A stretch of 64,000 nucleotides of DNA, taken from assembly GCA_025200525.1 (NCBI GenBank), contig CM045768.1, forward strand, positions 52,274,925 to 52,338,924, in the 5' to 3' direction. The stretch comes from Camellia lanceoleosa. Its lineage: Eukaryota; Streptophyta; Magnoliopsida; Ericales; Theaceae. The notes beneath the pieces were generated by a model that saw only the letters and a list, made by a program, of their open reading frames with translations, made no database searches and was not told the DNA's origin. Position numbers and translations under genes: made by a program. This document shows positions 1 through 11,889 of this stretch, piece by piece; positions within the stretch are counted from its first letter, which is position 1, and the number at the start of each line of letters is the position of its first letter.

Positions 1-690
1 GGAAGTATTGCAGAACGGCGACTCTCCTCATTCTGCACAAAAGCAAAGGCTTCTTGGTGAGAAGGAAGCACATCCATGCCATTTACTCTGCTCCGAACTG
101 GATCATACTCCACATTTAGGCCTTCCAAGAACTTGAAGACCCGCTCTTGAGCCACAAACTTCTGGTAACCAGCAGAATCAGTGGGACAGATAGGCTTGTA
201 ATCCTGAAGGTGATCAAGAAGCTTCACCCATTGCTAAGGAAGGTAAAATACTGAAGGATAGTCGATTCACCTTGTACTACAGTGGAGTGACGTAACTCGA
301 AAGCTTGTGAGAAGTTTTCCTTCCTGGAGTAAGTAGTTGCTACGGGCTCCCAAATATCCTGGGCAGTGTCCATAAATAAGTAGCCTTCTCCAATCTCCGG
401 AACCATAGAATGGATCAACCAGCCCATAATCAGAGGGTAATCTCCCACTGGTCATAATGAGGGTCGGTGAGACTGGGTGCCTGAACCCACCAGTCAACAT
501 ATCCCATCTTCTCCTTGCTCCTTAAGAAAATAGTCACACTCTGCGACCACGTTAGGTAATTTTGACCATTGAATAGAGATGTGGTGATTCTAAGGCCAGT
601 GTGAAGGTTATCAGTCATAGTGGAAGGGATAACAGAACTCTCGCCCTGAGATGGCGGAGAGGTAGTAGATTCACTGGTCAGATCCGCCAT
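1..690 (-). pseudogene. Copia gag polyprotein fragment (frameshifted)
   Basis: The reading frame opens with MADLTSES at 690 and has the layout of plant Copia gag proteins: an N-terminal segment with FNGQNYLTWS, then the W-rich gag core. The frame shifts near 440 into the segment containing WLIHSMVPEIGEGYLF. It shifts again near 230 into a third frame holding WVKLLDHLQDYKP and a C-terminal QEAFAFVQNEESRRS segment that runs off the window. Two frameshifts in 690 bases mean it is inactive. The assignment rests on motif recognition of the retrotransposon gag (UBN2-type) family, not on a database search. Confidence 0.8.
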
Positions 691-935
691 GGAGACTATT
701 AATTATTCCTCAAACACGATTCCTCAAACACGATGCCAATCACAGACCCGGAAGATGAGAGCGGAGGAACAAGCACAATAACAACTAAAAAAATTAAGAA
801 TCCAGTTTTTTTTATTTATTTTTATAACATCACCAGAAAGCAACCAAATGGTTTTTTTTTTAGTGAGTGTTTTAAACAATAGTTAACAGAGATGTAAACA
901 AACAGAGGACAAGGTTAGACAAAGTTTATACCAAT

Positions 936-1476
936 AGAGTCCTACGTAGAGACGAGATGAACCATGATGAACAAAGACAAGAGGTGAAGTCGAAGATGGC
1001 AACAGATGAGGGCCTAGATGGCCAGAGGGAGTGCTGACAGAGGCCTATGACGCCATAGGGACTGCCGACAACCCCCTTAGGAAGCCAAAGGGATTGCCGA
1101 CAGCCCCTTAGCAGGTGGGAAAGCGGTAGACAAAGCCTAAGAGGCGGTTGAGATAGCGGGGGCAAAGGTGTTGGGACTGGGGTTTGACTATAGGTAGGCT
1201 GGGTGTGGGCTACAGTGAGATGGGGCTAGGGTTTTGGTCGGTTTGAATTGTGTAGACGGGAGAGGAAAGGCAATAGAGAGATGGGGCTAGGGTTTTGGCT
1301 TTGATTAGAGAAGAGAAGGAATTAGGGAATGAGTTAGACTTCATTCCCTTTTATATTGATAATTAAGCAATTACAGGCATAGTCTGAGCAATCACAAAAA
1401 AGAAAAAAAAAGAAGGAATAAATACAATTATTTCCTATTCTAATATTTCCTATTATAACAATTTCCTATTCTAACA
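936..1476 (-). repeat. Probable 5' LTR of the Copia remnant
   Basis: On the minus strand the block opens with TGTTAG at 1476. It holds a TATAAAAGG promoter motif (plus-strand ccttttata at 1348-1356) followed by CT-rich leader sequence, as expected for U3/R/U5. A TTGGTAT primer-binding-like sequence at 934-928 marks the approximate end. The TG start is clear. The 3' end is uncertain because no clean CA precedes the primer site. Confidence 0.5.
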
Positions 1477-1824
1477 GATTTTTTGTGGACTCTTTTATGG
1501 TTCATGAGGTCCTTTATCTATAAGTAATTGGCGCATTGCAATGTGGGAAGATATAATAATGAAAAAGGGTAATGTTAATGACAAGTTAGTTATCATTTAT
1601 TAGCTACTTGTAGGCATTGCCTGCAAATATGGGTAGTTATTAGATCTCCTCTAGATACTTATGGACAATATTTATTGATTGAATGCCAAGATTCTGGAGG
1701 TTTGGAATGCTGATTTGGGGACGTAGTTTAAATCTTTGCGCTGTATTCACACTTCACATTGTTTTTGTTGTTCTCTAATATTATTATTATTATTTTGTGG
1801 AACTTTTTATTCGTTTATCTGCAG
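1477..1824 (+). other. Rest of SMO2 intron 1, no exon seen
   Basis: This is AT-rich sequence between the Copia LTR edge and the acceptor TTTATCTGCAG that ends at 1824. I looked for a short coding exon with a start codon, a few codons and a GT donor, and found none. It therefore reads as intron, so exon 1 of the gene must be further upstream. Confidence 0.6.
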
Positions 1825-4800
1825 TATGTGATCACTCATTTCAATGATTTTCAACTGGCGTGTCTCGGGAGCTTCTTTCTTCATGAAAGTGTCTTTTTCT
1901 TATCGGGACTACCTTTTATTTACTTTGAAAGAGCAGGATGGCTGAGCAAATACAAAATTCAGGTCTGTTACTTCTGGCTTTATTAAATTAGAATGATTAA
2001 TTAATTTAATTTCGTCATGTCATTACAAGATGGAAAGGAAAAACAAATTTAAGTTGAATTAGTCAGTGGTGTAACTTTGTCAAATTTTGTTTTGATTTGG
2101 CTTTTTCCCTACTCAATAGTTGCAGCAAACTTATTATTATTATTATTATTATTATCATTTATAAAAGTTGTCTCTATTTATATATTTTGGCCACGAGTTT
2201 TTGCATTACATTTACTGTTTTTCTATGGAGAGAATTTTTCCATCGACATAAATTTGACTGTGGCTTCTTGATTGAAACGACCATATTCTTTAGGAACACA
2301 TGGTCCAACCATAGCAAGGTGTTAGTTGAGCTCACTTGTCTTTGATTTACTATTTTTTCATATGTAGTCATGCTGGATATAGGCTGTGTTACTATTTCTC
2401 TTAATTGCTGCTTAATGAGACAGCAAAAGCATATCTAGTCAGTGTTTCAGATCTTGACATACAGAATGGGAGGCTTTGCTTTATTTTTATCCATTCCATT
2501 ATTATGAGGTTGGATGGATGACTAACCAGTACTGTTTTCTGAGGATCCAAGCAGCTCCATATCCATTCTCTGCTAGCCACATATTAATACAGGTTTCTGA
2601 AATTCTTTCTCCATGTTCTTACAACTCGGCCATTATGAATAATGTATCTTCTTCCCTTTTCTCTACCCATTTAAAATGATCTCATCATTGGTCTTAACAA
2701 AATCCCTAGTCCAACATGTTCATGTTAATGCAACTAGGAATCTCATTGAGAGTTCGATCTTGGCTTAGGATGAACACTAGTGACATGCTTAACACGTGAA
2801 TGAAAGCTTGGTTCGGAATGAGCCCTGGCAGAGGAATGTAATCGTTCCTTTGAATCTTCATTTTGTTTTCTATGTTGCTGCATTTGGCAAGTCACTTACA
2901 ATTTCATTACAAGATTTATTCTATATGACTAATATGTTGGTTAACATAAGTTGGTTTCTGAGCTAGAAGCAAGAGGTTTGATGCAGAAATCTTATAAGAA
3001 AACAAACCTGATGCTGCCATTGAGACCCAAAGTTGTTATTCACTTAATTTGATGTGTGTGATGTCTGTCAAAAATTGAATACAACGGTAAACCAGGAATG
3101 TCCTTGTTTAGCAGATATCTTAATCCTTTCCATATGTTTTTATCTGATTCCTTAATACTCATAGCACACTCTGTATCTCATATTAGTAACTTTGTATCCT
3201 TGTTCTCATATTTATCATAGTAATCGTCATCTGTAAATTAATGCATTGCAGGGAAGTTTTGTATCTCTTTTGGTCTTCAATATGTCTCTCCCCAGTTCAA
3301 GTTAGAGTTATGTCAGAATTACAGTTGGGGGGAATTTTGGAGATAGTGAGGATGAACACTAAAAATTGAAAGTTGTCTACATATTTTGTTGTAGCAGTAT
3401 ACTTTTATGATTTTCAATGTAATACTGAAAGTTGTCTACATATTACAAGTGTTGCTGTTGTTTTGCCTTATAACCTGAGACCAAAAAATTCTATGATTTC
3501 TTATCAGTGCTACTAATGAGTTAATAAATATTTTGATCCTAACTAATGAATTTAACATGTTTGTTTTGATCGACCTTGTGTTACTGCCTAGATCTATATT
3601 TATTGGTGTTATTATTAATTTGTGGTCCAATGCAGCCAAAAAATAACTCCCCTGAAGCTCAGGAGAAATGTATCACTCGCCTACTGCTGTATCATTTTTG
3701 TGTCAATCTACCAGTTATGATTGTTTCCTATCCTGTCTTCAGATTCATGGGCATGAGAAGTAGTCTCCCTTTGCCATCCTGGTACTTTGAGGTTCTTTAT
3801 ATACTAAAGCTTAATTTTGCAGATATTATTTTATGTTATTCTTTTATTACTCTAGCTAAATAGCTGTTTCAATTATGCTGAATACTTGTACAGCTTTCAT
3901 CTTGTTTGATGCATAGATCTTGTTTGGAGTGATTTGTGAACGTTTTGGTTGAGCAGGAAAGTAATTTCAATACAGATTTTGTTCTACTTCATTCTGGAGG
4001 ACTTTGTATTCTATTGGGGACATAGGATTCTACATACAAAATGGCTGTACAAGCATGTTCACAGTGTTCATCATGAGTACGTGACAAGCATCGAGTGCTT
4101 ATATAAAATGCCCTGTTTTTGAAGTGCTTATTTTTGTGTAGCAAATTATGTTCGTATCAGTATGTTTTATTGAATCTACAGATATGCAACACCATTTGGA
4201 CTGACGTCTGAATATGCTCACCCTGCTGAGATCCTGTTCCTTGGATTTGCTACAATTATTGGTCCTGTCATCACTGGGCCCCATCTAATAACTCTGTGGA
4301 TGTGGATGGTAGTTAGAGTCCTGGAGACAGTTGAGGCACATTGTGGTTATCATTTCCCCTGGAGCCTCTCAAACTTTTTACCCTTATACGGAGGGTCAGT
4401 ATATTAATTTCTTATTTTTTTCTTAGTAGCCTTTTTTTGTCACTTGCTCGATATACTACCTGACATCCGTTTTATTAATGTTACAGGGCTGATTTTCATG
4501 ACTATCATCACCGACTGCTCTACACAAAGTCTGGCAACTACTCCTCGACTTTTATTTACATGGACTGGTAATTTGTTTTTTTTTTTTTGGTTGCATTATG
4601 GATAAATATTGTGATTTGTATGGTTGGAATGTAAAATTCTGTTATTGCTATAACATTTACAAACCAAGTTGGTGAATCATGGATACATATGATTTGATAC
4701 TGATTAACATGTACACACACATGTTTGTGTTCTATGGTCCCTTTTTTGATCATTTGGTGTCTGTAGTTTAGTTGTTCAAGCTGCATTTACCAGAGAGTTG

Positions 4801-6091
4801 ATGAAAATTACATCCTGGTGGAATATGGCAACTAACTTAATATATCTTGTGTGTTAAGTTAGAAGTACTCAAGATACATAAAATTTAATTACCTTGAAAT
4901 TCTTACCTATAAGATCAGGATGCCAAAATCAAAGACTAAGATGTGATGTTCCAGGCTAGCTATATGAATAATTGTCACAGGGTAGTTGTAAGTTTCTAAT
5001 TTTTTTTGTTATGGATTACAAAAATTTGATTGCCAATGAGATAACTAATGCAATTAAGGATTTTTTTGGTGGAGCTCGACTGTTGTGAGAATCATGGGGG
5101 GAGAGACGTATGAATTTCCAATAACAATAAGCGTGCCACTAAGGATTAGCATTGAGTCCTTATCTTTTCACATTAATCGTGACTCAATAATGTGCATACT
5201 ACATATCTTGAGGTGTATGTTACTTGTTGAAGATATGGTTTTAATTAAGGAAATTGGAGTAGTTCTTAGAATGGCGTTAGAAATGTGGAGGAATCATTTA
5301 AAAAATATTTTTCGGTTCAGTTGGTGAAGTTCAATTATGCTTTGATATCTTGAATTAATTATATACACGAAGAAGGGGAGATTGAGGAGTATGTTTCACA
5401 TAAACTTGGATTAGGATGAAAGAAATGGGGAAATGCTTCGGGAGTGATGTGATTGTATAATTCCCATGAAATTGATGGAAAGCTTACATAAGGCCACCAG
5501 TTATGGTGTAGAATTTTGGACAATTAAGAAATATGCTTGAAAAATAAAAGGTGTAGCAAAAAAGAGGATGATGAGATGGAGGAATGTTGTTACAAGAAAA
5601 GGTAAGAATAAGACATAGATGCAATCACGAAAACTAGAAGTGGCATCTACTAGAGAGATAAATGTAAGGTAAAATTGATATTGTTTGGTTACATACAATG
5701 TTCGTGAATTAATGTATTGATGTGTAGGAGCAATTTGATCCATTTTAAAGGTGCCAAAAGGACAATTTGAATGAACACGATGTTTGGCTTGTACTTTAAC
5801 CAATGATATGGTTCTAGGTAGGGCTGATTAGACGATGGGTACACATAGCTAACCCCAAATAATGGGATTAAGGTTGTTGAGTTGAGTTTAATTGATAATG
5901 AAACTATTCATTTGACTTCTAGGATGTTTTCGATTATAGGTTTGATAGCTGGTTTTTCCCCATGTGCTATGTATGCATATATGATCATTTAGTGATTGCA
6001 CAAACTAACTTGACAATTGGAAAAACTTATCGTGCCATATAAGAAATGTGAGCTACAATAGTGATTATGCATCAGCTTATATAGAAATTCT

Positions 6092-6123
<32 letters not shown>

Positions 6124-6434
6124 GGAAGGGTATGATAGAAAAGTTGCTTTAGCATAAACTTAAAGAGTGAGCATCATTTGTGCATATTCTAGTACTGTTT
6201 CCCTTTGTAACCCAACTAGGTAATAATGTCTCGTAGGCAAACAGGATATGGTCTCTTCGAATTATAACATGCTTTTGCTGGTCGATTTGATGCTTATTCT
6301 AAATGTCAATGAATATAATAATGCTTAGAAGATAGCATGGAATATGTGACATTGGCTTAATGGACTAATTATTTGTCAGGATATTCGGTACTGACAAGGG
6401 GTACAGAAGATTGAAGGCATTGAAGAGCAGCTAG
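1825..6434 (+). CDS. SMO2: Sterol 4-alpha-methyl oxidase 2 (methylsterol monooxygenase), 5' exon missing
   Basis: Six exons fit GT-AG junctions in one continuous frame: 1825-1962, 3636-3781, 3957-4076, 4182-4394, 4487-4567 and 6380-6434 (stop TAG at 6432). They encode about 250 residues, against roughly 260 usual for the family; only about the first ten residues are absent. The protein has the three histidine clusters of membrane di-iron fatty-acid hydroxylase-type enzymes: HRILH and HSVHH in the third visible exon and HDYHH in the fifth. It also has hydrophobic segments expected of an ER membrane protein. Known role of the family: oxidation of the remaining C4 methyl group of 24-ethylidene lophenol-type intermediates in plant sterol synthesis. 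The sequence LACLGSFFLHESVFFLSGLP and the LPSW and GTDKGYRRLK motifs point to the SMO2 rather than the SMO1 subgroup. The 1.8-kb last intron carries a LINE remnant and a T30 run at about 6092-6121. No exon is disrupted, so the gene may be functional if exon 1 exists upstream. Confidence 0.93.
5060..5880 (+). mobile_element. LINE (RTE-like) reverse transcriptase remnant in SMO2 last intron
   Basis: Several frames together give the order of a LINE C-terminus: a CMLLVEDMVLIKE segment at about 5215-5260, where RTE-type enzymes carry the catalytic box; a later stretch with KWGNASGV and RRMMRWRNVVTRK-like spacing; and an end resembling the usual 'ADPKNLGLR' tail (taaccccaaataatgggatt at about 5851). 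The first catalytic Asp position is altered, and there are many stops and shifts, so it is dead. This is motif recognition only; exact ends and poly(A) tail are not resolved. Confidence 0.6.
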
Positions 6435-7960
6435 GAAAGGTGGTGGGCAAGCAAATATGAAAAAAAGCAGATGAAGAAAGAATTTTTTTTGTTGCCTGCT
6501 TTGAAATTGGATAATGGGTTCTTAGCGGAGGGCATCTTGGGAAAGGACTGATTCATTATTGTTGTCCTTGTGAGTTACCATATTTTAGGTTTATATTTGC
6601 TCGTGGGTTACAGTTCTGTGTTATGTGGAATTTGTGCAAAAAGCTTCTTTGCATGGTTTTGCCCCAGCTTCCATGAATGAAGCTACTGGCTTTTCTTGAT
6701 TTCATGTCCATCATGAATACTAGGGTTTTTAAAAGTTTGTATACAATTCCTTTATTATTTTGTTCCTAAAAATCATTAAATCGAATCGTAAATCGTTTTG
6801 TTTTAAATTAATAAATAAATTGTTAATTATACGATTCACTTTATTTAACAAGTATATGCATATTAAATACACAATTTATAATAAAATAAATATTAATATA
6901 ATTAAATTATATATATAAATGTAAAATTATGTGTATCAATATAAATGAATTGATCTCTCTTTATTTGTTTTTGGATAAATTATAAATACATTCTTTGAGA
7001 TTTGTTTAAAATATGAATTTTTTCACGTGGTTTGAAAAATTATAAATACTTCTATATCAGAATTTTTTATTTAATAGAATTAATTGAAAAAATAAAATTT
7101 CTAACTGTTCTCTTATACAATAATAAAATTATCTGAATTATTAATTGAAATAAAATTTTGATATTATTAAAAATTATTAATTAATTTGATGATATATTAA
7201 TAAAAAGATTTATTTATTATGAAATTAAAAATCTTAGAGTATAATGTAATTTTTAAAATTATAGGGAGTAATTTCTAAAATGATTTGTGTATTATGCAAA
7301 TGACTTTTTTTTAATCGGATATTATGCAAATATAACTGAATTATTTGAATACAGTGAATCGTATGAAATTACAATTAAAATCGTATAATAATATTTTCAC
7401 AACATCAGTTGAGAGCTTTAGTTTATCAATAATGATTGATTTTTTTTTTTTTTTTTTCCGGAGACTTTTACAATTTTTTTTTTATAATATTAATGATGTG
7501 GGTCTTACATACACTTAAGTCAAGTTTGGGAAGACTAAATAAGTATATTTTTTGACTTTTATTGAATTATGTGAAAAATAAAGAGGAGATATTGAGTGAT
7601 GTGACCTAAAAAAATAAAAAGATAAAAAATATAAACTTATTTTAAGATGCTAAACTTAGTCTTAATACATATATTAATAGTGAAGATCCGAATAGAGTTG
7701 TATAAATCTCCAAACAATAAAAGTCTCAAACATTTTTCTTAATTTATTCAACGAATCTGATGTGAATCCCATCTCCGATTTCTGATTTGACAATTCACTT
7801 GTCTCCCTCCTTTCCTCTACTAGAAAGGGCACTCTTTTTTATTATTATTAATTTTAATTCTAAAAATATAACTTTAAGCATAAGCTTATTTTGAAAAAGT
7901 AGTCATTTTACCTAAAAAAATAGAAAATTATTAGTAAAAAATTATACACATTTTTTTATA
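6435..7960. other. AT-rich 3' flank of SMO2, no gene seen
   Basis: The first 250 bases after the stop are the likely 3' UTR. Beyond about 6780 the sequence is very AT-rich with many short A and T runs and no open frame of note. I see no RNA gene and no clear mobile-element boundary. Confidence 0.6.
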
Positions 7961-7965
7961 ACAAG

Positions 7966-8180
7966 TGATGAAATCAATTAAGAAAGAAATTTTATTAGAG
8001 AGAGAAAATCTTAAAATAGGTACAAGAACTCTAGAGATCTGAAATATTCAATATCAAAATATCCTAAAAACTGAATATTCGAAGAGTCTAATCTTATATT
8101 TATGGGATAAAGGCCCAACTAACTCTTAACTAACTCTCATGGTGCTAAACATAACAACCATATTAGTTTTAACTACATCA
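7966..8180 (-). repeat. 3' LTR of the non-autonomous element
   Basis: This 215-base repeat starts TGATG and ends CATCA, a short inverted terminal pair. It matches the copy at 10548-10743 with several substitutions and a roughly 19-base length difference. Confidence 0.9.
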
Positions 8181-9129
8181 AACTTCCTCTCTTAAGAAAA
8201 CAACTTTTCCTCAAGTTGGGGCTATAACAAAATGGCTTAAGACAATAAAATCAACAAAATGACTGAGAGCAATGGCTTATGAGAATATGATGGACATGCA
8301 ACGACAACCAAGACTAAATAGTTGCAAGTCCTTATTCAAGGTCATCCTAACAAATATCCTTTCATCAAAATGAGTTCTTGTTTATGAACATCAACCAAAA
8401 CCATTTTGAGGTGTGAATAGACTACCCATGTAGCATACCATTTTGGCAACAAGATGTCATCAAAATAACGCTATACTCACATGGGCCCAAAATAAACGCA
8501 TCCTTCCTCTATGAAGCCAAGCCAGCTACCAAGTCAACACAAAGTGGAACAAATGTCTTTGAAGATAATATAAGAGGCATTTCTTGGAAGCAAAGATCAG
8601 TCAATACCCATGAAACTTGAATGTTATGACTCTCTACCATAATTTTCTTCGAATCTTGAAAAGGAATAGAAGGAGGGATTGCAACCATTTTTTTATGGGA
8701 AGCAATGTGAGAGCAAAACTGGCTTCATCTACCAAACTTTCTTCATCTTCGAGTACACCTTCGCTCTCTACAAGAAGGTCATCTTCATCATCATAGTGGT
8801 CAAAGATTGGAGCTCTTCCATATGCATGAACATCAACTTTTTTTTCATATTCATGAACTTTAATTTATCGTATTCGAACGATCCACTCATTGATTTATCA
8901 AAGATGGAAACATTTTCATCTTGATCACGAACCTTGTGTTTGATCATAATATTATTCGCTAAGGATAGAAGCTACAACATCAAAGATAGGAACATCCAGA
9001 TCATAATCTTGCCCATGATCACTACTTTCTTCTATATCTTCTTCATCATAACTTGGTTGAACCACCTCGTCATTAAAGAGAATCTTATGATAATGTCTAT
9101 CATCAAAAGTCTCTTTCATCCCATACTAG

Positions 9130-9475
9130 TTGAGTAACCAACTTCGACATAGTCATAGGATAGTTGTCCGATTGCCAAGCCTCTTTGGTATTAATGTTTG
9201 AAATTTGAAATGCCCTTGTGCTTCTCAACCAACAAATGCAACACGTGACTAGAAGGCAAGAAGTGCTCCTTGAGCTTCTTTCTCATCTTACTTCACTCTC
9301 TAACCTTTTCTTGACCATTTCTTCGCCTACCAACTTGTAATTGTTTCCACCAATCGAAGGTACGACCTTTGATCACAGCTACCTCTACGACCTTGACCTC
9401 GTAGAGCCATTGACAGAAAGAACCACACAGACTTATATTCAAAGAATTATAACAGAAACAGAGATCCAATTCCAA
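9130..9475 (-). pseudogene. Gypsy-type gag fragment inside the small LTR element
   Basis: The minus-strand frame contains GRTFDWWKQLQVGRRRNG followed by a stop and then KMRKKLKEHFLP in the same frame. This is the pattern of the Gypsy gag core, where a WW pair is followed by a basic stretch and a short helix. Upstream residues around 9475-9420 are less clear. The internal stop and the absence of other domains make it a fossil. Confidence 0.65.
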
Positions 9476-10547
9476 TCCAAAGAAGAATTCTTATCAGAGC
9501 AATAGAGATCCGATTCCAGTCTAGAAACCTAACTCTTATACAAACTCAACTTTAATTGAATAGTCTAGAATGAAAACCAGTCAATCAAGAATCATGTATT
9601 ATGCAAAAATACGTAGGATCCCAAATGCAAGAGTGTATCAAGAATCAAATGAATAATGAGATCAAGATTCAAGAATCGATTTTCAACAACAAACCAGTCC
9701 ACAAAATCAGCAACAATGAAGATCATTCAAGAACCAATATCTATTCAAGAACTCAATAAAATTGACATACAACAATGGATTTGATGGTCGATGGATGAAC
9801 AAGGGACCAAGTCAAGCATGGTTGACCTTGAGTCGAAAAATGAACCGATTGAAATTCAAATTTCAAAGTTGAATTCAAGAACAGTCTGAAAACAAATCAC
9901 GATCAACCAAGGGTCTTTGATTTGAATTTGAAATGCGAACATTGAGGTCAAATCTGGAAGGTTTCATTCAAATTACAAGTCGAGATCTAGGGCAAACTCG
10001 ACCTACAAAATCGAATTGAAGAACAGATTCACAGTAATCCAAATTTCTACTAGGATCTTCAACGAAAATTGCAAGTCTTGACTAAGAGAATCAAACCAAG
10101 AACAGGTCAAGAAGTACCTAGGTCACACCAAGGCTTCGAATCGAACCCCAAATTGCAACCTTCCAAGTCAAAATTGTAGGCTAAAACAAGAACCCTTCAA
10201 CTACAATAAAAAAGTTCAATAGATCTAAAATCGTAACCCTATGTACTTGAATACATTGTTCTTCAAAGCAGATTTCTTAAATTTCTTGATACAAAAGTCC
10301 TCTTAGTTCTTTGAATGAGTTCTGAATCTAGATTTGGGGTGAGAATTTGATTTCTAGATTTAGATTCTAAAATCGCAACACAAAGCAAGCCATGACCTCC
10401 TCAATTGCAAACTCTGTTAAACTCCAGTCACCGTGTAAAGGCAGAGCTAGGTAACTCAGACACATGACACTGCATTATACTCTTAAACTGACTCTTAATT
10501 GGAAGAGACAATTGGAATCAAAGAAAACCTTTGCTCTAATACCAAAA

Positions 10548-10743
10548 TGATGAAACCAATCAAGAAAGAGATTTCATTAGAGAGAGAAAATCCCAAAATA
10601 GGTATAAGAGCTCTCAAGCTTTGAAATATTTATCAAAATATCATAAAAACTGAATACGAGCCTAATCTTATATTTATAGGATAAAGATCCAACTAACTCT
10701 TATGGTGCTAAACAAAACAACCATACTAGTTCTAGCTACATCA
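10548..10743 (-). repeat. 5' LTR of the non-autonomous element
   Basis: This 196-base repeat starts TGATG and ends CATCA, and its partner is 7966-8180. On the minus strand it is followed at once by the TGGTATTAGAGC primer-binding site, which fixes it as the 5' LTR. Confidence 0.9.
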
Positions 10744-10748
10744 ACAAG

Positions 10749-11061
10749 TTAGTAAAAAGTTATTACAAAATAAATTTCTAAAATAGGCCATAATCAAATA
10801 AAAATGTGAATATAATAAATTTTCCTAACAATGGTTTGTTTAGGAAGTAGGTTAAAAGTTAGTTTTTTTAAAAAAAATTTGACTTTTTTTTAAAAAAATG
10901 TATAAAAAAATAGAGAGAAGATGTGACCCAAAGGAAGTTAAAAGCTCAAAAAATTGTTTTTTTTATCTTCTTTGCCAAAAGAGGCCAATATCTTGTTTGC
11001 TATATATTTGTGAGGGAAAAAAGAAGGGTCAAGAATGAAAAATAAAATAAAATTTATAGTT
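10749..11061. other. AT-rich spacer
   Basis: A and T runs with no open frame or repeat boundary that I can support. Confidence 0.5.
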
Positions 11062-11250
11062 AAGCAAAGGATGTAGCCGAGGTCTTTGTGACCCAGTGGC
11101 ATGTAATCGTGTTTTAGGATGTGGTAAGTGAAAGGTCTGGGGTTTGAACTGATGGATCAGCGGCGACCTCTTTAACTTGTATCCTAATTTTATTAATATT
11201 CTATCTTTGATACAAAAAAAAGAAAAAAAGAAAAAAGAAGAAGCAATGGA
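11062..11250 (+). mobile_element. tRNA-derived SINE with target-site duplication
   Basis: The body at 11072-11240 has a polymerase III box A (tgacccagtgg, 11089-11099) and box B (ggtttgaactg, 11141-11151), then a non-coding body and an A-rich tail from about 11213. It is flanked by aagcaaagga (11062-11071) and aagcaatgga (11241-11250), a 10-bp duplication with one mismatch. This is the full structure of a plant SINE. Confidence 0.8.
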
Positions 11251-11520
11251 AAAAGAAAATATAAAATATCTTTTTCATTTATTTTATTGCAAGAGAAATT
11301 AGAGAATTTTTAATAAAAAAATTAATTAGAGTGTTCCATCTCAATCCAAATTTAATTATGAATCTAAAAAAATAAAGTTTAATTAATTACCTGCTTTCAT
11401 AATTTAGTTCAATATTTATAAGTAAATTTATTCGTTAAAAATAAATGAATTGTATTTGATAAATATAATTGATATGATTCACAAATATATTAAATTATTA
11501 AAAATATATTAAAATTTTAA

Positions 11521-11885
11521 CTAACAGACTTTTTTTTTTTTTTTTAGTTACAGGAAAATTCTTCCTACCCTCCCGCAGGTCCAAGACAGCGTCCCTTGCA
11601 GAGATCACCAAGGTGTCTTGTTAGCCGTTCCGAGCAAGGAGACTACAACCTGAGAACTTGTCCCGACTTCCCAAGACAAGCTCTGCTTAACTTAGGACTC
11701 GCATAGCGGGGGAGTATTGAACCTACACCAAGTGCTGACTAGATAACTTGAGGTCTAACCTCTTAACCAACAATACTTCGCCCAAGAGATTAACCAAAAA
11801 AAAAAAAAATTGAACTTATAACCTTGGAGCTTAAACCCCAAGGCCTTACCACAATACCAGAACCTCTTGGGTTCTAACAGACTTT
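11521..11885 (-). mobile_element. Composite SINE with two tRNA-like heads
   Basis: The element at 11533-11873 is flanked by perfect 12-bp copies of ctaacagacttt (11521-11532 and 11874-11885). Read on the minus strand, a first tRNA-like region (11873-11811) ends in an oligo-T tract. A second tRNA-like head follows, with box A near 11769-11755 and box B (ggttcaatactcc) at 11723-11711. A SINE body then runs to an A tail (plus-strand T run from 11533). Two pol III promoters in one inserted unit is unusual; the second head could also be degraded tRNA sequence carried along. Confidence 0.7.
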
Positions 11886-11889
11886 CTTA

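Larger units (their letters stand above)
1..1476 (-). mobile_element. Decayed Copia retrotransposon, 5' part, cut by window edge
   Basis: Read on the minus strand, this stretch has an LTR-like block beginning TGTTAGAATAGG at 1476, a TATA box, a weak primer-binding site near 933, a leader of about 240 bases, and a broken gag starting at 690 that runs off the window at position 1. Order and orientation fit the 5' end of a Copia element. The rest of pol and the other LTR would lie upstream of the window, so the far target-site duplication cannot be checked. The element lies directly upstream of the first visible SMO2 exon, in what should be intron 1 of that gene. Confidence 0.75.
7966..10743 (-). 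mobile_element. Complete small non-autonomous LTR retrotransposon (LARD-like)
   Basis: Two similar terminal repeats bound 2778 bases, and both are flanked outside by ACAAG (7961-7965 and 10744-10748), a clean 5-bp target-site duplication. Orientation is minus. A primer-binding site TGGTATTAGAGC (tRNA-iMet type) follows the right-hand LTR at 10546-10535, and a purine tract (minus-strand aagagaggaagtt, 8193-8181) precedes the left-hand LTR. Inside there is only a short Gypsy-type gag fragment and no protease, reverse transcriptase or integrase, so it would depend on another element for movement. Confidence 0.9.

Noticed and set aside
1759..1824. Using the in-frame ATG at 1759 as the SMO2 start
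   Set aside because: The intervening codons (poly-Ile, hydrophobic) do not resemble the family's N-terminus and end in a good splice acceptor, TTTATCTGCAG.
11711..11769. tRNA gene candidate from the A and B boxes
   Set aside because: No cloverleaf with paired acceptor stem could be drawn; the target duplication and A tail identify a SINE.
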